Source: Glandiceps talaboti (lineage: Eukaryota > Hemichordata > Enteropneusta > Spengelidae). From it: 64,000 nucleotides of DNA. Of this stretch, positions 25,491-37,611 are shown piece after piece. The DNA is taken from contig NC_135553.1 in the NCBI RefSeq assembly GCF_964340395.1, positions 21,188,449 through 21,252,448 of the forward strand, read 5' to 3'. The notes under the pieces were generated by a model that was given only the letters and a program-made list of their open reading frames with translations, was not told the DNA's origin and did not search any database. Numbering within the stretch: position 1 is the stretch's first letter; each line of letters starts with the position of its first letter. A program made the position numbers and the translations under genes.

Positions 25491-25882
25491 AATGAAATAA
25501 GTTTAATGATAATGTATATTATTAACTATCTCTATATGCAGTTAAAATAAACTTGATTTTGATATCCAGAAATGTTATTGAAAACAATGTGAGTTAATTG
25601 TTTTATCAAGAGGGTCTTCATGATAGTTCTTTAATTCTTCATATAACATTAATATGAAATTGATATTGAACTGGTACTTTCAAAGTGAAGATTCACACAG
25701 CTTACATTTTCTATCAGAATTTTTTGTTATTGGATTCAGTTGTGATTGCGTGTTCTTTGAAATTTGTTTACAGAAAGTTCAAATCTATCTCTTTATTATC
25801 AATTGATAAAACTTACAGGTATAAATGTTTTTTCTTTACATTATACTAAATTTTTTATATAAAATTTGTTTTAAATTTTTAG
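25491..25882 (+). other. End of C1q-B intron 1
   Basis: 25660-25800 is homologous to 7800-7930 in the A intron. It therefore gives the empty site for the transposon at 7961-9398. Ends in the acceptor AATTTTTAG. Confidence 0.6.
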
Positions 25883-25895
25883 AAGTCTACATTCC

Positions 25896-26082
25896 ATGAT
25901 GGATAAATTGGTGTTGATTTTTCAACTGGTAGTAATTATTCAAACATCCACAGCACAAACCAATGATGAGGATGGTCAATGTTTAAGCATCTGTTCCAAT
26001 TCCTGGCCAGATACCAGAGGTCCTGCTGGCCCTCCAGGACAACCTGGTGCTCCAGGTATTGCTGGACCAGTGGGTAGGCAAG
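25896..26082 (+). CDS. C1q-B coding exon 1
   Basis: Signal peptide, cysteine pair and first collagen triplets. One codon longer than in A, in the linker after the signal peptide. Donor GCAAG then GTAATT. Confidence 0.88.
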
Positions 26083-27941
26083 GTAATTGAACTTTTCTCT
26101 ATTAGGACCTTCAGGCCCCTCCAGGACAACCTCAATTATGTTCCAGATTATGACTGAACTTATGGGATTTACTGTCCCAAAGTTGACCTGTATCACATCT
26201 ACTCATCAACAGCCACTGACCTTTAGTTATTTCCCAGTTGCCATTATACTCAAATACTAGTCTATACTCTTCTGGCTTGTGATGCCGTCCAAACTCCTAC
26301 TGGTCTATTTATACTTTTCCCAGGTAGCGGATCTAGATATACTGAAATCATGAAATTTGTTTTCATCAAACTCTTTTGACAAACTCAATCACAATTAAGT
26401 TTAATCCATATCATCCATAATTTTTTTCTAATATACAGGCCAACCTGGTGTAATAGGACCAGCTGGTACGCAAGGTGTCAAGGGTGAACCAGGTTATAAA
26501 GGTGAAATTGGCTCCATAGGACAACCAGGTGAGCACACTATTAAACTGGCCATATGGATAAGGATTGGGTATTTATTTTACATTTGGAATTTATAAAACA
26601 TTTTCATCATGGCTTCATACTTGAAAAATTAATGTGAAACGTTTGTCAAGTTCTTGTTTGTAACTCAATAAATTGCAAAAGATTAATAAATGTGTAACAT
26701 CTTTGTTATATACATACAATAACAAACTTTTTACACATTCTTTTAACTTGTTGCAATGTATTGAGTTGCAAACACAGACTTATAGTCTATGTTGTTTCAC
26801 ATGATTTTTCAAGTAGGAAGTTATGATAAAATTGTTATAAATTAAAAAACCAAAATAAACTCCCAATGCTTATCCATATGGCCACTTTAATATTTAACCC
26901 CCCCCCCCAATCAATTCGCAAAAGATCCGTAGATTTAAAAAAACCTCATCTTTAGTTCATTATATCTTTGAAGTTAGTTACTGTGACTGGTATCAGATAT
27001 CAGAGTCACATTTATTAAAGAGTACATGTTATAATAGGATTGAGTTTGACTAACAGACATAAATCATTATTAAGAAATAGATAGTTTAAGTATATACAGT
27101 TGTGCTACAAAGTTATCCGTATTATCTTCAAATGATGGTATTAACATCTGCAGAATTTGATTTATATAATAATATTGATTATAAAATAATATTTATTTAA
27201 TTCTATAATTATCTTTAGCATTAATATTCACCACCTGAAAACACCTATGACTAAGACTCAGATTCTCAAAATATACAATCATGTCTATTTATAGGTACTG
27301 GGGTCAAAGGTCAAACTGGTCGTCCTGGAAAGGTTGGTCCACAAGGTGCCAAGGGAGATAAAGGAGTAAATGGGTTGAATGGTACTGATGGATTTCATGG
27401 GGTCAAAGGTGATAATGGTATGGAAGGTTTGAGAGGTCCTGTTGGTCCATCTGGGGTCAAAGGTGATAAAGGTACTGTTGGTATGAAAGGTAGTGTTGGA
27501 TTAACAGGTGTAAAAGGAGAGAAAGGTGAGATACCAACCCAGGTCAAGGTAGCATTCTCTGTAGCAAGACAGAATGGTATGTCTGGAACCGGTTCTGAAC
27601 AAACTATCACTTACACTCACAGCATTTTACAAGAAAATGCCAATATTGATATCAATACTGGTGTGTTTACCTGTCAAGTACCTGGTATCTATTATTTCTC
27701 TTTTACATTCTTTTCTTATTCTGGTAAGTATTTGTTGATTGCATTGAAACTCAATAATGATGACAAGTTTGTAATCTATCAGACATCACTATCAGGACAT
27801 AGAATGCAATCTCAGAGTGGTATGCTACATCTAGATCAAAGTGATCAAGTCAAATTAGTGTTAGGGGCAAATACAATTTATAGATTTCACTACCGTGGTA
27901 ATTCTCATTGCAACACCTTTAATGGTTATCTCATCTCATAA
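25896..27941 (+). CDS. Secreted collagen-stalk C1q-domain protein, copy B
   Basis: Exons 25896-26082, 26439-26528 and 27295-27941 join to 307 codons plus stop, with the same phase-1 introns as copy A. Signal peptide, two cysteines, collagen with the same G-T-G break, and a C1q head. The stalk part of the last exon matches copy A base for base as far as I can read. The head differs at about 20 codons by replacement, plus two small in-frame deletions near the C terminus (around residues 287 and 297). The N-terminal linker also differs (TNDEDG in B, INQNG in A). Like A, it should be a trimeric secreted recognition protein; heterotrimers of A and B are possible because the stalks are the same. 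Confidence 0.9.
26439..26528 (+). CDS. C1q-B coding exon 2 (collagen)
   Basis: 90 bp, identical to the A exon as far as I can read. Flanked by ATACAG and GTGAGC. Confidence 0.9.
26541..26890. mobile_element. Fold-back element FB1 in C1q-B intron 2
   Basis: The same insertion as at 10108-10457, carried along by the gene duplication. The two differ by a few substitutions and by homopolymer length just outside. Confidence 0.8.
27295..27941 (+). CDS. C1q-B coding exon 3 (collagen and C1q head)
   Basis: Nine bases shorter than the A exon because of in-frame deletions in the head. Ends in the same CTCATCTCATAA. Confidence 0.92.
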
Positions 27942-28076
27942 TTGATAAATGTAGTAATTTGTTCTATATTATGACAATCATCTCTTTGTTTATACAATAA
28001 TAAGTGATAGATGTCTTACATATACCATATGTTGTCCTTGATTAGTAATAATAACTTTCTTACTCAACTGTATCGT

Positions 28077-28107
<31 letters not shown>

Positions 28108-28299
28108 ATTAACAACAACAACAAAACAATTTTTTCTCTTTCTAACACTAACACATTAATATTTTTACAAGTTTATATCTTTACAAGTTTTTCAAAAATT
28201 TGGCACGAGGAAGATGATATTGGCATAATATTTAAAAATGATAAAACTCTATTAATAATACTGATTTTTATATCACATTCTTCAAACTATTTTTTTTTC
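27942..28299 (+). other. 3' flank of C1q-B with (CAA)n
   Basis: Near copy of 11530-11879. The CAA run at about 28077-28110 is shorter than in A. Confidence 0.5.
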
Positions 28300-28915
28300 T
28301 TTGTATGCTGAAAATTGAACAATCTAAAATCAATTGTATCTCATCATCAACTAAATTTAAATCACATCTTTTACAAAATTTTAAAATCAACGGGAACTCT
28401 TGGGGGATCTCCTCCCTAATTTTAATTTCTAAAGTATGATCACTTATTATAATCTAAATTTTGATTATAATTTCCGTATACTAAAATCCCTGATATTACT
28501 TCAATAATTCTCAACTTGAAAATTATGTTTAAAGAACTTGCATGTTCTTGATTTATTCACCCCTTTACTGTCTTGATGATTTAACTCCTCCTTCTGAGTC
28601 TTGTTTTATTCACTATTCAGTTTTAATGTTACTGAAATTGACAATAGTGTAACATTGTTTGCATTATAATAAGAACTTACTTTATCTAAATCATTCACAA
28701 CCAATGTTTCTTTAATATGATTTTAAATAACCAGTTCTAGTTTATTTGTATTTACTCATTTAATGCACATTTTAAAATGTCTGGTTTTTAATTCTGTTCC
28801 AATATCTAATCTGTGCAACTGTGGCTTTTATTTGTAAAGGAAATCTACCCAATTCACCTCTAAATCCAATAATTGGAGTCAATGCTAGATACCATATTTC
28901 TGAGAATCTGTTACA
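28300..28915 (-). pseudogene. Decayed LINE ORF2 fragment, duplicated copy
   Basis: The same remnant as 11880-12490, with extra small indels (for example an extra TTAT at about 28444). Its presence in both flanks dates it before the C1q duplication. Confidence 0.72.
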
Positions 28916-29900
28916 ATTCTTCATCAGTAATTTACCAGTCATAACAATGTTTACATGATTGAATTAAAATTGACAACTTTAATTCTACACGTTACTTATA
29001 CAGTAATTCTAGTAATATCAACTTAATGTCTAAGACTACAAAATATTATACCCTAAGGGGAATGCCACTACAGGAAAAACAGGTATAAAAATCCAGTTCT
29101 GGAGTCATTTCATGATTTCACATCACATAGTTTTCACTCAGTTGCCAAGAAACTCCAAATTGAAACTCTTTTTAACCTCTGTTGTTCTTTCAGTGGAACA
29201 CCATTGCATCATGGGTCTTAGCAGACATGATAATTCAAAAGATGCATAATGAATATTCATCTTAGGGCTAACTCTCCACATAAATTATTGTGAATATTCA
29301 GTGTGCATCATGTTCAAAATATGTCGACTCTCCAGGACCGTCAGCTAATGAAAGTACCTTTATTTTCTGGAATGACAGTGCCCTGTTACTTATGGCAGCT
29401 TGTACTTAATTCTGTTTCTCATTGTACCATCTTAAAATTCATGAGCAGTTTAAAGCGTAAAAAAGTGTATGTATGTTGGTGATACTTTCAATTCATAATT
29501 ATACTTTTAACAGGTGACTGACTATGAAATTAAAACAAAGGTCAGAAGGAAACTCTGAACCATTTTTTTCATTAAAGCTGTCAAATTTAGGAAAATAGAA
29601 AAACAATTTTCGCTCAGATGCTCACTTGTGGGTTCACCATTATATAATTAGTGATGTTGTGATTTTTACTAATCCTGCCATAGAGGGCAGTATATATAAA
29701 AATTATTTTGTCACTTTGAAGAAATAATATAGGATCAGTCAGTCAGTCATGAGAAATATGGAATTTAGTATGACCACCCTCACCAAAAGATACAATAAAT
29801 ATAGCTGCAGTGTTCTAGATAGATAACTATATATTTGATAACTTTTTATATTTTTCATAACTTTACCTGATGTGTTAATTGTGGAAATATCAATGAGTAT
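28916..29900. other. Segment present in B flank but not A flank
   Basis: Similarity to A stops after GAGAATC and resumes near 30055 (ACTTAATGTCTTTGATGAG). The extra 1.1 kb shows no gene and no clear terminal repeats. It may be an insertion in B or a deletion in A. Confidence 0.45.
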
Positions 29901-30560
29901 CTTAGACTACTTGAATATCAAAATATCATCCTAACTAAACTAAATATGATAATAAATGTGATACAGTAGGTCTGCATTGGATAGATTTGTAATACATTTA
30001 TAAGTTGGTTTTCCTAACTTTCCTAACTTTTTCTGATGTGAACCGTTGAAATATCAACTTAATGTCTTTGATGAGTTCAGATCAAAGTACCATCCTTACC
30101 AACCAAGATATTATTAAACATGAGTATGTCGCTGAGTGCATGTGTACACTTATAACTTTCTTTTTTTATATCAATTTTTGTGACATATTATCGGTAGGAG
30201 TATTAACTTAGTGTCTTTGACAAATTCTGCATTTTTAGATGAAAATGTCATCTTGAAGTCAAATCAAATCAAATCAAAGATATAATAAATATGAGTAAAT
30301 AGGTTCATATACTGAATAGATATGTTATACACAAGTTGTATAACTGTCTTATTTTTATGTAACCTTAAATTCTGATATTTTGACTGCAGAAACATCAAGT
30401 TTTATAACTTTTTTTGACTACTATAACTTTTGTATATCAAAATGTCATCTTAACCAAACTGAACATGAAATATATTTCAGTACTCACAATGCAGTGTGTT
30501 AAAGCTTCTCTAGCTGCAACTGGGGCATTTTTTTATCAAGTCACCAAATATATATATTCT
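29900..30560. repeat. Degenerate 150-165 bp repeat, B-side copies
   Basis: ATCAAAAT-TCATC-like anchors at 29916, 30080, 30238 and 30435, matching the A-side array. Ends with TAGCTGCAACTGGG, which is also at 13427. Confidence 0.7.
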
Positions 30561-30888
30561 CTAATAATTGGTGAATTACTTTTTATAACTGTAGGAAATG
30601 TTTGCAATCCTACAGGACAGTCCTGTCTGGTATTGTGGCAATCTCATAGAACAGTCCCTCAGGGAATTGTGACAATTCTACAGAACAGTCCTGTATAAAT
30701 CTTACATGACAGTCTTACAGATGAAACATTTAGGTCACGTACAGCACATTCCAACAGGAAGTGTTAAAGATACTCTTTGAAATACTAATATTAATAATAG
30801 TTTGTTTGACATTTGTGGTCTGTAGGATTTCTTAGTAAGTTTTGAAGTCCTTTAGGACACATTTCACACAGTCACACACACGCACAAT

Positions 30889-30932
<44 letters not shown>

Positions 30933-31755
30933 TATACATATATACACACGGTGCTCAACAGTGCACAATATATGTAACAATTAAGATAAAGCCCTGTAGG
31001 GTTGCTCAAGCGGGCACATTTTTTCCTATACAGGACAACAATTTATTAATACCCAACAGGGTACATAGCTCGGCAAATTCTGCCCAATAGGATCGTATTT
31101 TTAAGATAGTTGAACAGCTAGGGCATGCTTTACCCTATAGGATCCTATAGTACAGTAGAACTTTTTGTGCGATAGGTTTTATTCATAAGTGGTTTTTTGG
31201 CCCAATCAGACTTCTAAATCACACTATAAGATACAAATCGTGTTGTCTGGCCCTATTAGGCTTCTTAATCTTCGACTTTTACAATATCTTTTACAATATC
31301 CTGCACAGTGACAACACGAGTGGTTGCAACTCATCAAATATAGTTATGCTATAAAAGGTGTCAAAACAACCATGACACATTAAACCTTTCATTGTCAGTT
31401 TTGAGACCCACCACCTACATGTTGGGTCAAAATTAAGTACTTAATAATAAACACATTATTAAAGTTTTAGGCCAATTAAGTCTGATATTTTATTAAGCAC
31501 AAACAATTGACAGGTATCACCATAAAAACATGCAATCATTCTTATATCACCTGAGAAGCAGAGACTATTCTGTTTGTTTGTTTGTTTGGTGGTTCATTTG
31601 TTTGTTTGTTGACTACATAATGACCAAAGTTGAAACTTCTAATCACACTTTTAAAGTTCAAAGTGGGTCCTAAATTTTTTGATCTAGCTTTCTGACACAG
31701 ACCCAAGTACTAGTGGTACATATATAAGCTTAGCTGTATGTGCAATCAATGTTAT
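30561..31755. other. Noncoding, with (CA)n and short palindromes
   Basis: Contains ACAGGACAGTCCTGT (30614-30628), a CA microsatellite at 30887-30927, and several CCTATAGG / CCTGTAGGG-like motifs up to 31150. Possibly decayed element ends; no gene seen. Confidence 0.4.
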
Positions 31756-31761
31756 ATCTTC

Positions 31762-32114
31762 AAAGTGGCCATATGGATGAGAATTGGGTATTTATTTTGG
31801 ATTTTTAATTTATAAAACAATTTTATCATGACTTCCTACTTGAAAAATCAATGTGAAACAACATATACCAAGTACTTGTTTGCTACGCAAAACCTTAATA
31901 ATAAACATGTACAATGTTTGTTATTGTACAATAACAAACATTTTATACACATTTTTAACTTTTTGCAATGAAATGAGTTACAAACACAGACTTTGTAAAA
32001 AAAACAAAATTTCAGATTAAGTATTTTTTCAAGTAGGAAGCCATGATAAAAATTGTTTTGTAAAATTAAAATCCATTATAAATACCCATTCCTCATCCAT
32101 ATGGCAGCCAATTT
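31762..32114. mobile_element. Fold-back element FB1
   Basis: AAAGTGGCCATATGGATGAG at the left, inverted at the right (CTCATCCATATGGC). The centre is near 31930, where TTTGTTATTGTACAATAACA folds back on itself. Confidence 0.8.
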
Positions 32115-32278
32115 AATACAGATTAAGAACTGTACAAGTCTAAGCTATTACAGAAGATAATTATATATATTCCAGAACAAATAAGCAGAAAGTAGACAAT
32201 ATTATCTCGAGACATGTATTTTATTCATGACCAAAATTAACGCATCACATCTGTATTTTTCTGTTCCCAGTTGTCAAT

Positions 32279-32410
32279 CTTTATAGCCCAGATATGGATT
32301 TTGTTGACCAAGCTTGTATGGTGGACCTAGGCCTGACTTTAGGAGGGTCCACAGTATGCCATACATGCGCTGCCAAGGTCTGCAAAAACCTGTATCCAGG
32401 CCGTAAAGGT
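32279..32410. mobile_element. Small inverted-repeat element, family IR3
   Basis: Ends CTTTATAGCCCAGATATGG and, inverted, CTTTACGGCCTGGATACAG, with further pairing of GACC and TGTATGG blocks inside. A relative lies at 55408-55534. About 130 bp, noncoding. Confidence 0.6.
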
Positions 32411-32414
32411 TTTA

Positions 32415-33505
32415 TCATACTCTGCATTTATTTGCATTCATTTCAATCATATATAACCACATACTGAATTAAAAAGTGAAACATTATCGTAAACATAAAG
32501 ATGTTGTGAAATAAAAAACCTTGAATCACTCAGCAATAACTAATACCAAAAAATCATGTAACTTAACAATATTTGGGTAATATTATTGCATATAAGGTTT
32601 GATATGCACTCTCTGTTGATTACTCAGCATAGGAACAATTAGAAACTGTCTTATATGACACAACTGTTAACATACTGTCATCAGTAAATTAAGCATGCAT
32701 AAATATTGTGTTTTTAATGCAGGTTTACAATCATTATGATAAAATAGTTTTTTTAAAAACAGAAAACAGATGTGATGTGTTACAATTAAAACACATACAT
32801 GTACATGTGACTGGCTTAATAGTCAGGCAAAAGTATAAATATTTTTTCCTTAGTTGATCATGTGGTATTGGTTACATTTCATCAAAGAAAACATATTTTC
32901 GTGTTGACAATCTGATCCACAGATCAGGAAAAACTGATGATGTGTGCTGTTGTCGTCCTTGTGGCCAGTCACTGTGTGTGTACTGGACTGCTTGTATAAA
33001 ATAAGCAGTCCAGAGATTATGAATTGTTTTTTTATTTCTTTCAGATTCTTTTCAATGAAATTTGCTTGTTACTATTTTTACACAAGAGAATTAATATAAT
33101 TAAGTCATGTTATAGGGATGGTGTTTTAAAGTGTCTGTCTGTATGCAAACAAACAAACATAAAACTCAAAAGTTACCACTGGGTGATACATAAGATGTCT
33201 ATTAATTGAGTTTGTCTGAAAATGTGATGGTCATAATCAAAAATCTGTCAAGTAGATTGGATGGCCATATTATTATGTGGGTGACATATTCCAGATTGCA
33301 TCCATGGTGGTCATAATCAAAAGAGGGTGGAATGAGTAAATTAGATGGCCGTTTTTGGGTGACATTCCCGTAGGAAACATTCCTAGAAACATCTGAGTGG
33401 AAAATAAAATCAAGATAAGCTTTCTGTTCCTTTGACAAAACCATCAATTAAGTTCTATGCTATCCAAAATACCAATTTTATCATTGGAATGGTAGAAACA
33501 GTTGT
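32415..33505. other. Noncoding; two diverged copies of a 75 bp block
   Basis: GATGGTCATAATCAAAA-like blocks recur at about 33226 and 33308. No gene is recognised. Confidence 0.4.
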
Positions 33506-33510
33506 GCATC

Positions 33511-33878
33511 AATGCCATTGGTACCCAGGTGATGGCAGTCCCAGATGAAGCGGGTACACATGCTTGTTAGAAATTTCACAGAAAAGAGAGTGTTTTTTGT
33601 CAGCCATCTAGAACCTTGGAATCATGAAAAAGGGGTACTTTTTCAGATCACCCTTCGGGAATAGGGCTAGGATGTCCTTTTTCAACCTTCTCTCAGTAGA
33701 AACTTCCCGACGAAGGCACGGGGAAAAGTAAAACCTCTCGATTTAGGATATAAGGGGATGTGTTTTTTACAGTGATTACAAAAGGGGGTTTTTCTTTGAA
33801 ACATTCCAGGAAAATTTGAAATTTTGGTAACAAGCATGGGAACCTATACCCATTCAGGGACTGCCACCACCGGGCATT
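33511..33878. mobile_element. Inverted-repeat element, about 370 bp
   Basis: The left arm has CAATGCC, GTGATGGCAGTCCC and CATGCTTGTTA in order. The right arm has the same blocks inverted (TAACAAGCATGGG, GGGACTGCCACCAC, GGCATTG). Arms are about 70 bp. Noncoding inside; target duplication not clear. Confidence 0.65.
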
Positions 33879-34968
33879 GGTAGTATTTTATCTTTCATTG
33901 TATACTCCAGACTCGCATTTTTAAATTTAAACTTTTTCCAGTTGTAACCAGAATATTGTACAAGGAATTATGGATAGAGAAAGGATGCAAAAATCTTGAG
34001 TTGTTAAAAAACCTGAAGTTGCTTTTGAGTGACTAATTCAGTTGCTTCAGGCAGTCAAGAATAATCTCCCAATCAGGATACATAATCACATATACCATGT
34101 ATACTTTCTGTTTTGATATCACTTGGGATAAACAAATAGAATACTCTCTAAATGTGTTTATTGAAAAAATGCCCTGGACAACCTATGTCCGACCCTTGTT
34201 TTTTTGTCGTCATAGTTACGTGTGTCACATCAGAGTATTCAAAGATCATTTGTCATGATAGTGATAGCAACATTTATCGTGATGATCATCCTGATTAGGG
34301 GATATTACCTGACTGTCAGGTAATAAAATTATGTGAAATATGTAATTGAAATTATGGTATTTTAGAATAAGTAGAAAAGAAAGAGCGTGTATTTCCAAGT
34401 CTTACATGTAAGGAATTTAGGAACTTGAAGATGGACATTGAATTTTAGGGGCAAGATCACGAGTTCAATGTAGGATATAAAACTGAGTAGCAAGTTCTTT
34501 TGGTTGGTTGGGGGTGGGTGTGTGTGTGTGGGGGGGGGGGAGGGGTCAATGAACCATTTTAATTCTCATCTGAAAAAATCAATGGAGAAATTTGTCTTGT
34601 ACCCCTAAATACAAGTAGTTCTTTAAAAAATGTAATTAAATCAAGATGGAAGCATTTTCGCTATTATGTATGGCACTATTAAAGGAATACATTAAAGTGT
34701 TGCGGGGGGGGGGGGGGGGGGGGGGTCTGAGGCCTAACTAAATGAATTTAGTTATTTATCCTACATTGAATTGATGTTGCAACTCATGTGCTAGCTGTTT
34801 CCATCTTTCATGTCTAACACATTCTGTTCTCTTCTGTTCTCTTTTACTGTAACTTGTAGTTTTGAAAGCACAGTGTGTAATTTTAGGCTCTCATGGAGGT
34901 TATAATTACTTTTGTTGAAAGGGGCACAGTCTGTAACTCAAGGCGATATGAAAGTTACTTTAATTTGT
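33879..34968. other. Noncoding with long G tracts
   Basis: GT/G-rich patch at 34505-34545 and an uninterrupted G run of about 19-20 at 34705-34724. No gene. Confidence 0.4.
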
Positions 34969-34969
34969 T

Positions 34970-35120
34970 TACAGTGGCCATGGATAAGGATTGGGGTTCA
35001 TTTATTTTGGATTTTCAATTTATAAATATAAAGATTTTTATGGTTTTCCTACTTGAAAAATCAATGTGAAACAACATACAGCAATTAGTCCTTGTTTGAA
35101 ACTCAATAAATTGCAAAACA
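34970..35120. mobile_element. Left half of an FB1 element
   Basis: CAGTGGCCATGGATAAGGATT through CTTGAAAAATCAATGTGAAAC and AACTCAATAAATTGCAAAA match the FB1 left arm. The right arm is missing. Confidence 0.7.
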
Positions 35121-36495
35121 GTAGGCCAAGAAAAAAAAGAATTGTTTTTGGTCAGGTATGTACCATGTGACAAAACCATTCCGCTTAACACCCCTGTCCC
35201 TATGGAAACCATGCATCTGGTACACATACAGAATACATGGTGTTGTAAGGGGAAGCATGTGATGCATTTGGGTACCGTCAACAGGTCCATGATGCCCTCC
35301 ATTTTATACAGACTGTGCCACTGTTAGGAGTTGTGTGTAATTAAGTGGAGTACTGGTATTTCACTTGACTGACACATTATGTTGTACTTGAATATGTTAT
35401 CATTTTAGAATAGGCAATAAAAAAGACGATGCAAGCGTATAATGGAACTGATTGACTCTGCTTTAATCTGTGAATATGAGTTGGGTAATTTGGTTTGCTC
35501 ATCTAAAAAATGGCATCCTTAACGAAAAAAAATGTTGTTATCAAAGTAAGGTAGTTTATTTGTGTTTCCATGCCTCCAGCCCATTTGCAAAGAATTTTAC
35601 ACTTCAACATTTTAAATCAAGACTTATTAATTACAGATAATTACAAAAGTTGAAAAGTACAACTTAAACATATAAATAAAACTAACTTATTCAAATAAAG
35701 AGTTTAAATTACAGACTCAGCAGTTAGTAGACAAAAGCTCTTTACAGCTCTGGAATGCCTGGTAAATATATATACATCGACAAATTTTTAATGACAATGT
35801 CATCCTTGGAGTGCCTATTATAGACCAAAGATAAGGATGCAGTGCAAAAACTTTAAGAATATATTTAAACCTCAGATCATTGGACACTCAATGCATTCAC
35901 TAAATGACACCTCATCTTCTACCTTATTTGTTTTGCTCACCTTCAGAAATCTAACTCTACTGTCTCACGTCTACCTTACGTTTACGTACGTACCTACGAT
36001 AATATATCAAGGCTTTGGGTACTGGAGAGCCATTTCATTAGTTTACAATTATATGTACAAATTCTGAGACACATCAAGTTGAACTAAGATCGTCCATTCC
36101 TCATTTTGGGATTATTGCTGTGGGACACAAATTGTCTCTGTGGAGTCAGTATAAATGCATATACAATGAGTGAACACTGAATATTTATGACTCCTACAGG
36201 CATATTACCGTCAGTGTAAAAACACCATGAATAGTTATTGTTCATCTATTGTGTATACATTGCTGCTGACTCCCATAAAGCAAAGTGGCTTAATTAGCAC
36301 AGTCAAAAAATCTCCAATTGAGGTGTTTCTCTAAATCCGTGTGCATAGTGTAGGTGAAATAAAATCATGAAATGTACATCTCTCCAGATACAGAAGTTCA
36401 TGAAAATGCCTTTATTTGCTGGAGTAGTGTTCCTCTTCAAACACTTAAAAAGCTGCCAAGCACTATTGGGCTTTGCATGATTGAATTTCAACTGT
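35121..36495. other. Noncoding stretch, nothing recognised
   Basis: Short open frames on both strands lack family similarity. No repeat structure is evident. Confidence 0.35.
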
Positions 36496-36645
36496 CTGTC
36501 TGTCTGTATGTATGTATGTATGTATGTATGTAGTATGTATATATGTATGTATGTATATGTTGTATGTATGTATGTAGGTGTGTATGTATTATGTATGTAC
36601 GTACATACGTACGTACGTATGTATGTATTATGTATGTATATGTCA
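36496..36645. repeat. (TATG)n/(GTAC)n microsatellite
   Basis: Imperfect TATG repeat with a CGTACGTACGTACG stretch near 36599-36620. Frames across it are repeat translations. Confidence 0.9.
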
Positions 36646-36779
36646 GAAAATAATGTTACAATAACACATACCAAATACAGTATTTTTCACTCTGCTAAGT
36701 TTCCAGCCACCATTCTAATAAAACCTTCTGTAGGCTACAGAACTACAGTATGGGAAAACAACTCCACAGCTACTAGTCA

Positions 36780-37160
36780 CAAGTTACTTTGGAGGCTCCT
36801 CTTCGATTGGCACATCTATCTTTGATATTGATCCGTATACCACATTCATAAAAGCCGTGTGATGGAAAGAGCTGATGAATATGGTATATATTGTGTTGTG
36901 ATAGTGCATGCAATCATTGGAATCGAAGGGCTTTCGCTCTAAATGCATTTTGACATGTTTGTTGAAACAGTGATGTTTGCACATAACACAGGAAATGGCT
37001 CATTTACAGTAAATTCTGCATGGTCCTGGATATGTTCAACTTTGAAGCTGCTTTCTACACATTTAAGATACTGTTTTGTTTTTGACCGAAAACAACAAGT
37101 GCCGTTCAACTCTTACATTGATATATTATTTCATATGCGGCAATTTGAAGGATTTTAAAA
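36780..37160 (-). pseudogene. Possible decayed C2H2 zinc-finger fragment
   Basis: The minus strand shows zinc-finger-like pieces in two frames. One is SSFKVEHIQDH with a TVNEPFP linker-like stretch (about 37050-36995). The next is CVMCKHHCFNKHVKMH followed by LERKPFDSNDC (about 36990-36915), which resembles a C-x2-C...H-x3-H finger with a GEKPF-type linker, shortened by about five residues. Stops and frame changes interrupt it. This is weak family evidence and could be chance. Confidence 0.35.
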
Positions 37161-37169
37161 TCAAACAAT

Positions 37170-37610
37170 TGTTTGTTACATGTATTAATTTGTTAACAAC
37201 TTTGGTGTTTTTGTTGTTGTTATTGTTGAAAAAGGCTGGCCAACTATTAAAAGGCTTTTAATTTTCCCATATGTGAGGAGTCATGAAGTCAATTCATTTT
37301 TCAGGTCCATCCCTATGACCCACATTATTTTTTTCAGATACCCCCCCCCCCACCCAACAACACTCTGCATATTTGTTTAAGTATCCCTCAAATCCCCCCC
37401 CCCCTCCATCCACCTCAAGTTTTTGTGAAATCAGTCTTAGATCATAAATGCTGGAAAAAACATAGGGCTTGCTCACAAATATTGAAAATATTAGTGCCAC
37501 CTGCGCGCCTCCAGAGAAAATTGGATTCCCAAATTTTTCTGATTTCAGCACATTGTAACAAAGATTTTTTTTTTTTTTTTTTACTTCTGTCTGTTGGAAC
37601 AATTTTTTTT
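37170..37610. other. C-rich noncoding stretch
   Basis: Two C homopolymers (37341-37352 and 37397-37406) and a T run (37566-37582). No gene seen. Confidence 0.4.
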
Positions 37611-37611
37611 C

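Noticed and set aside
36303-36825. Open frames of 114-123 codons
   Set aside because: Core is again a TATG microsatellite read in both directions, with chance extensions.
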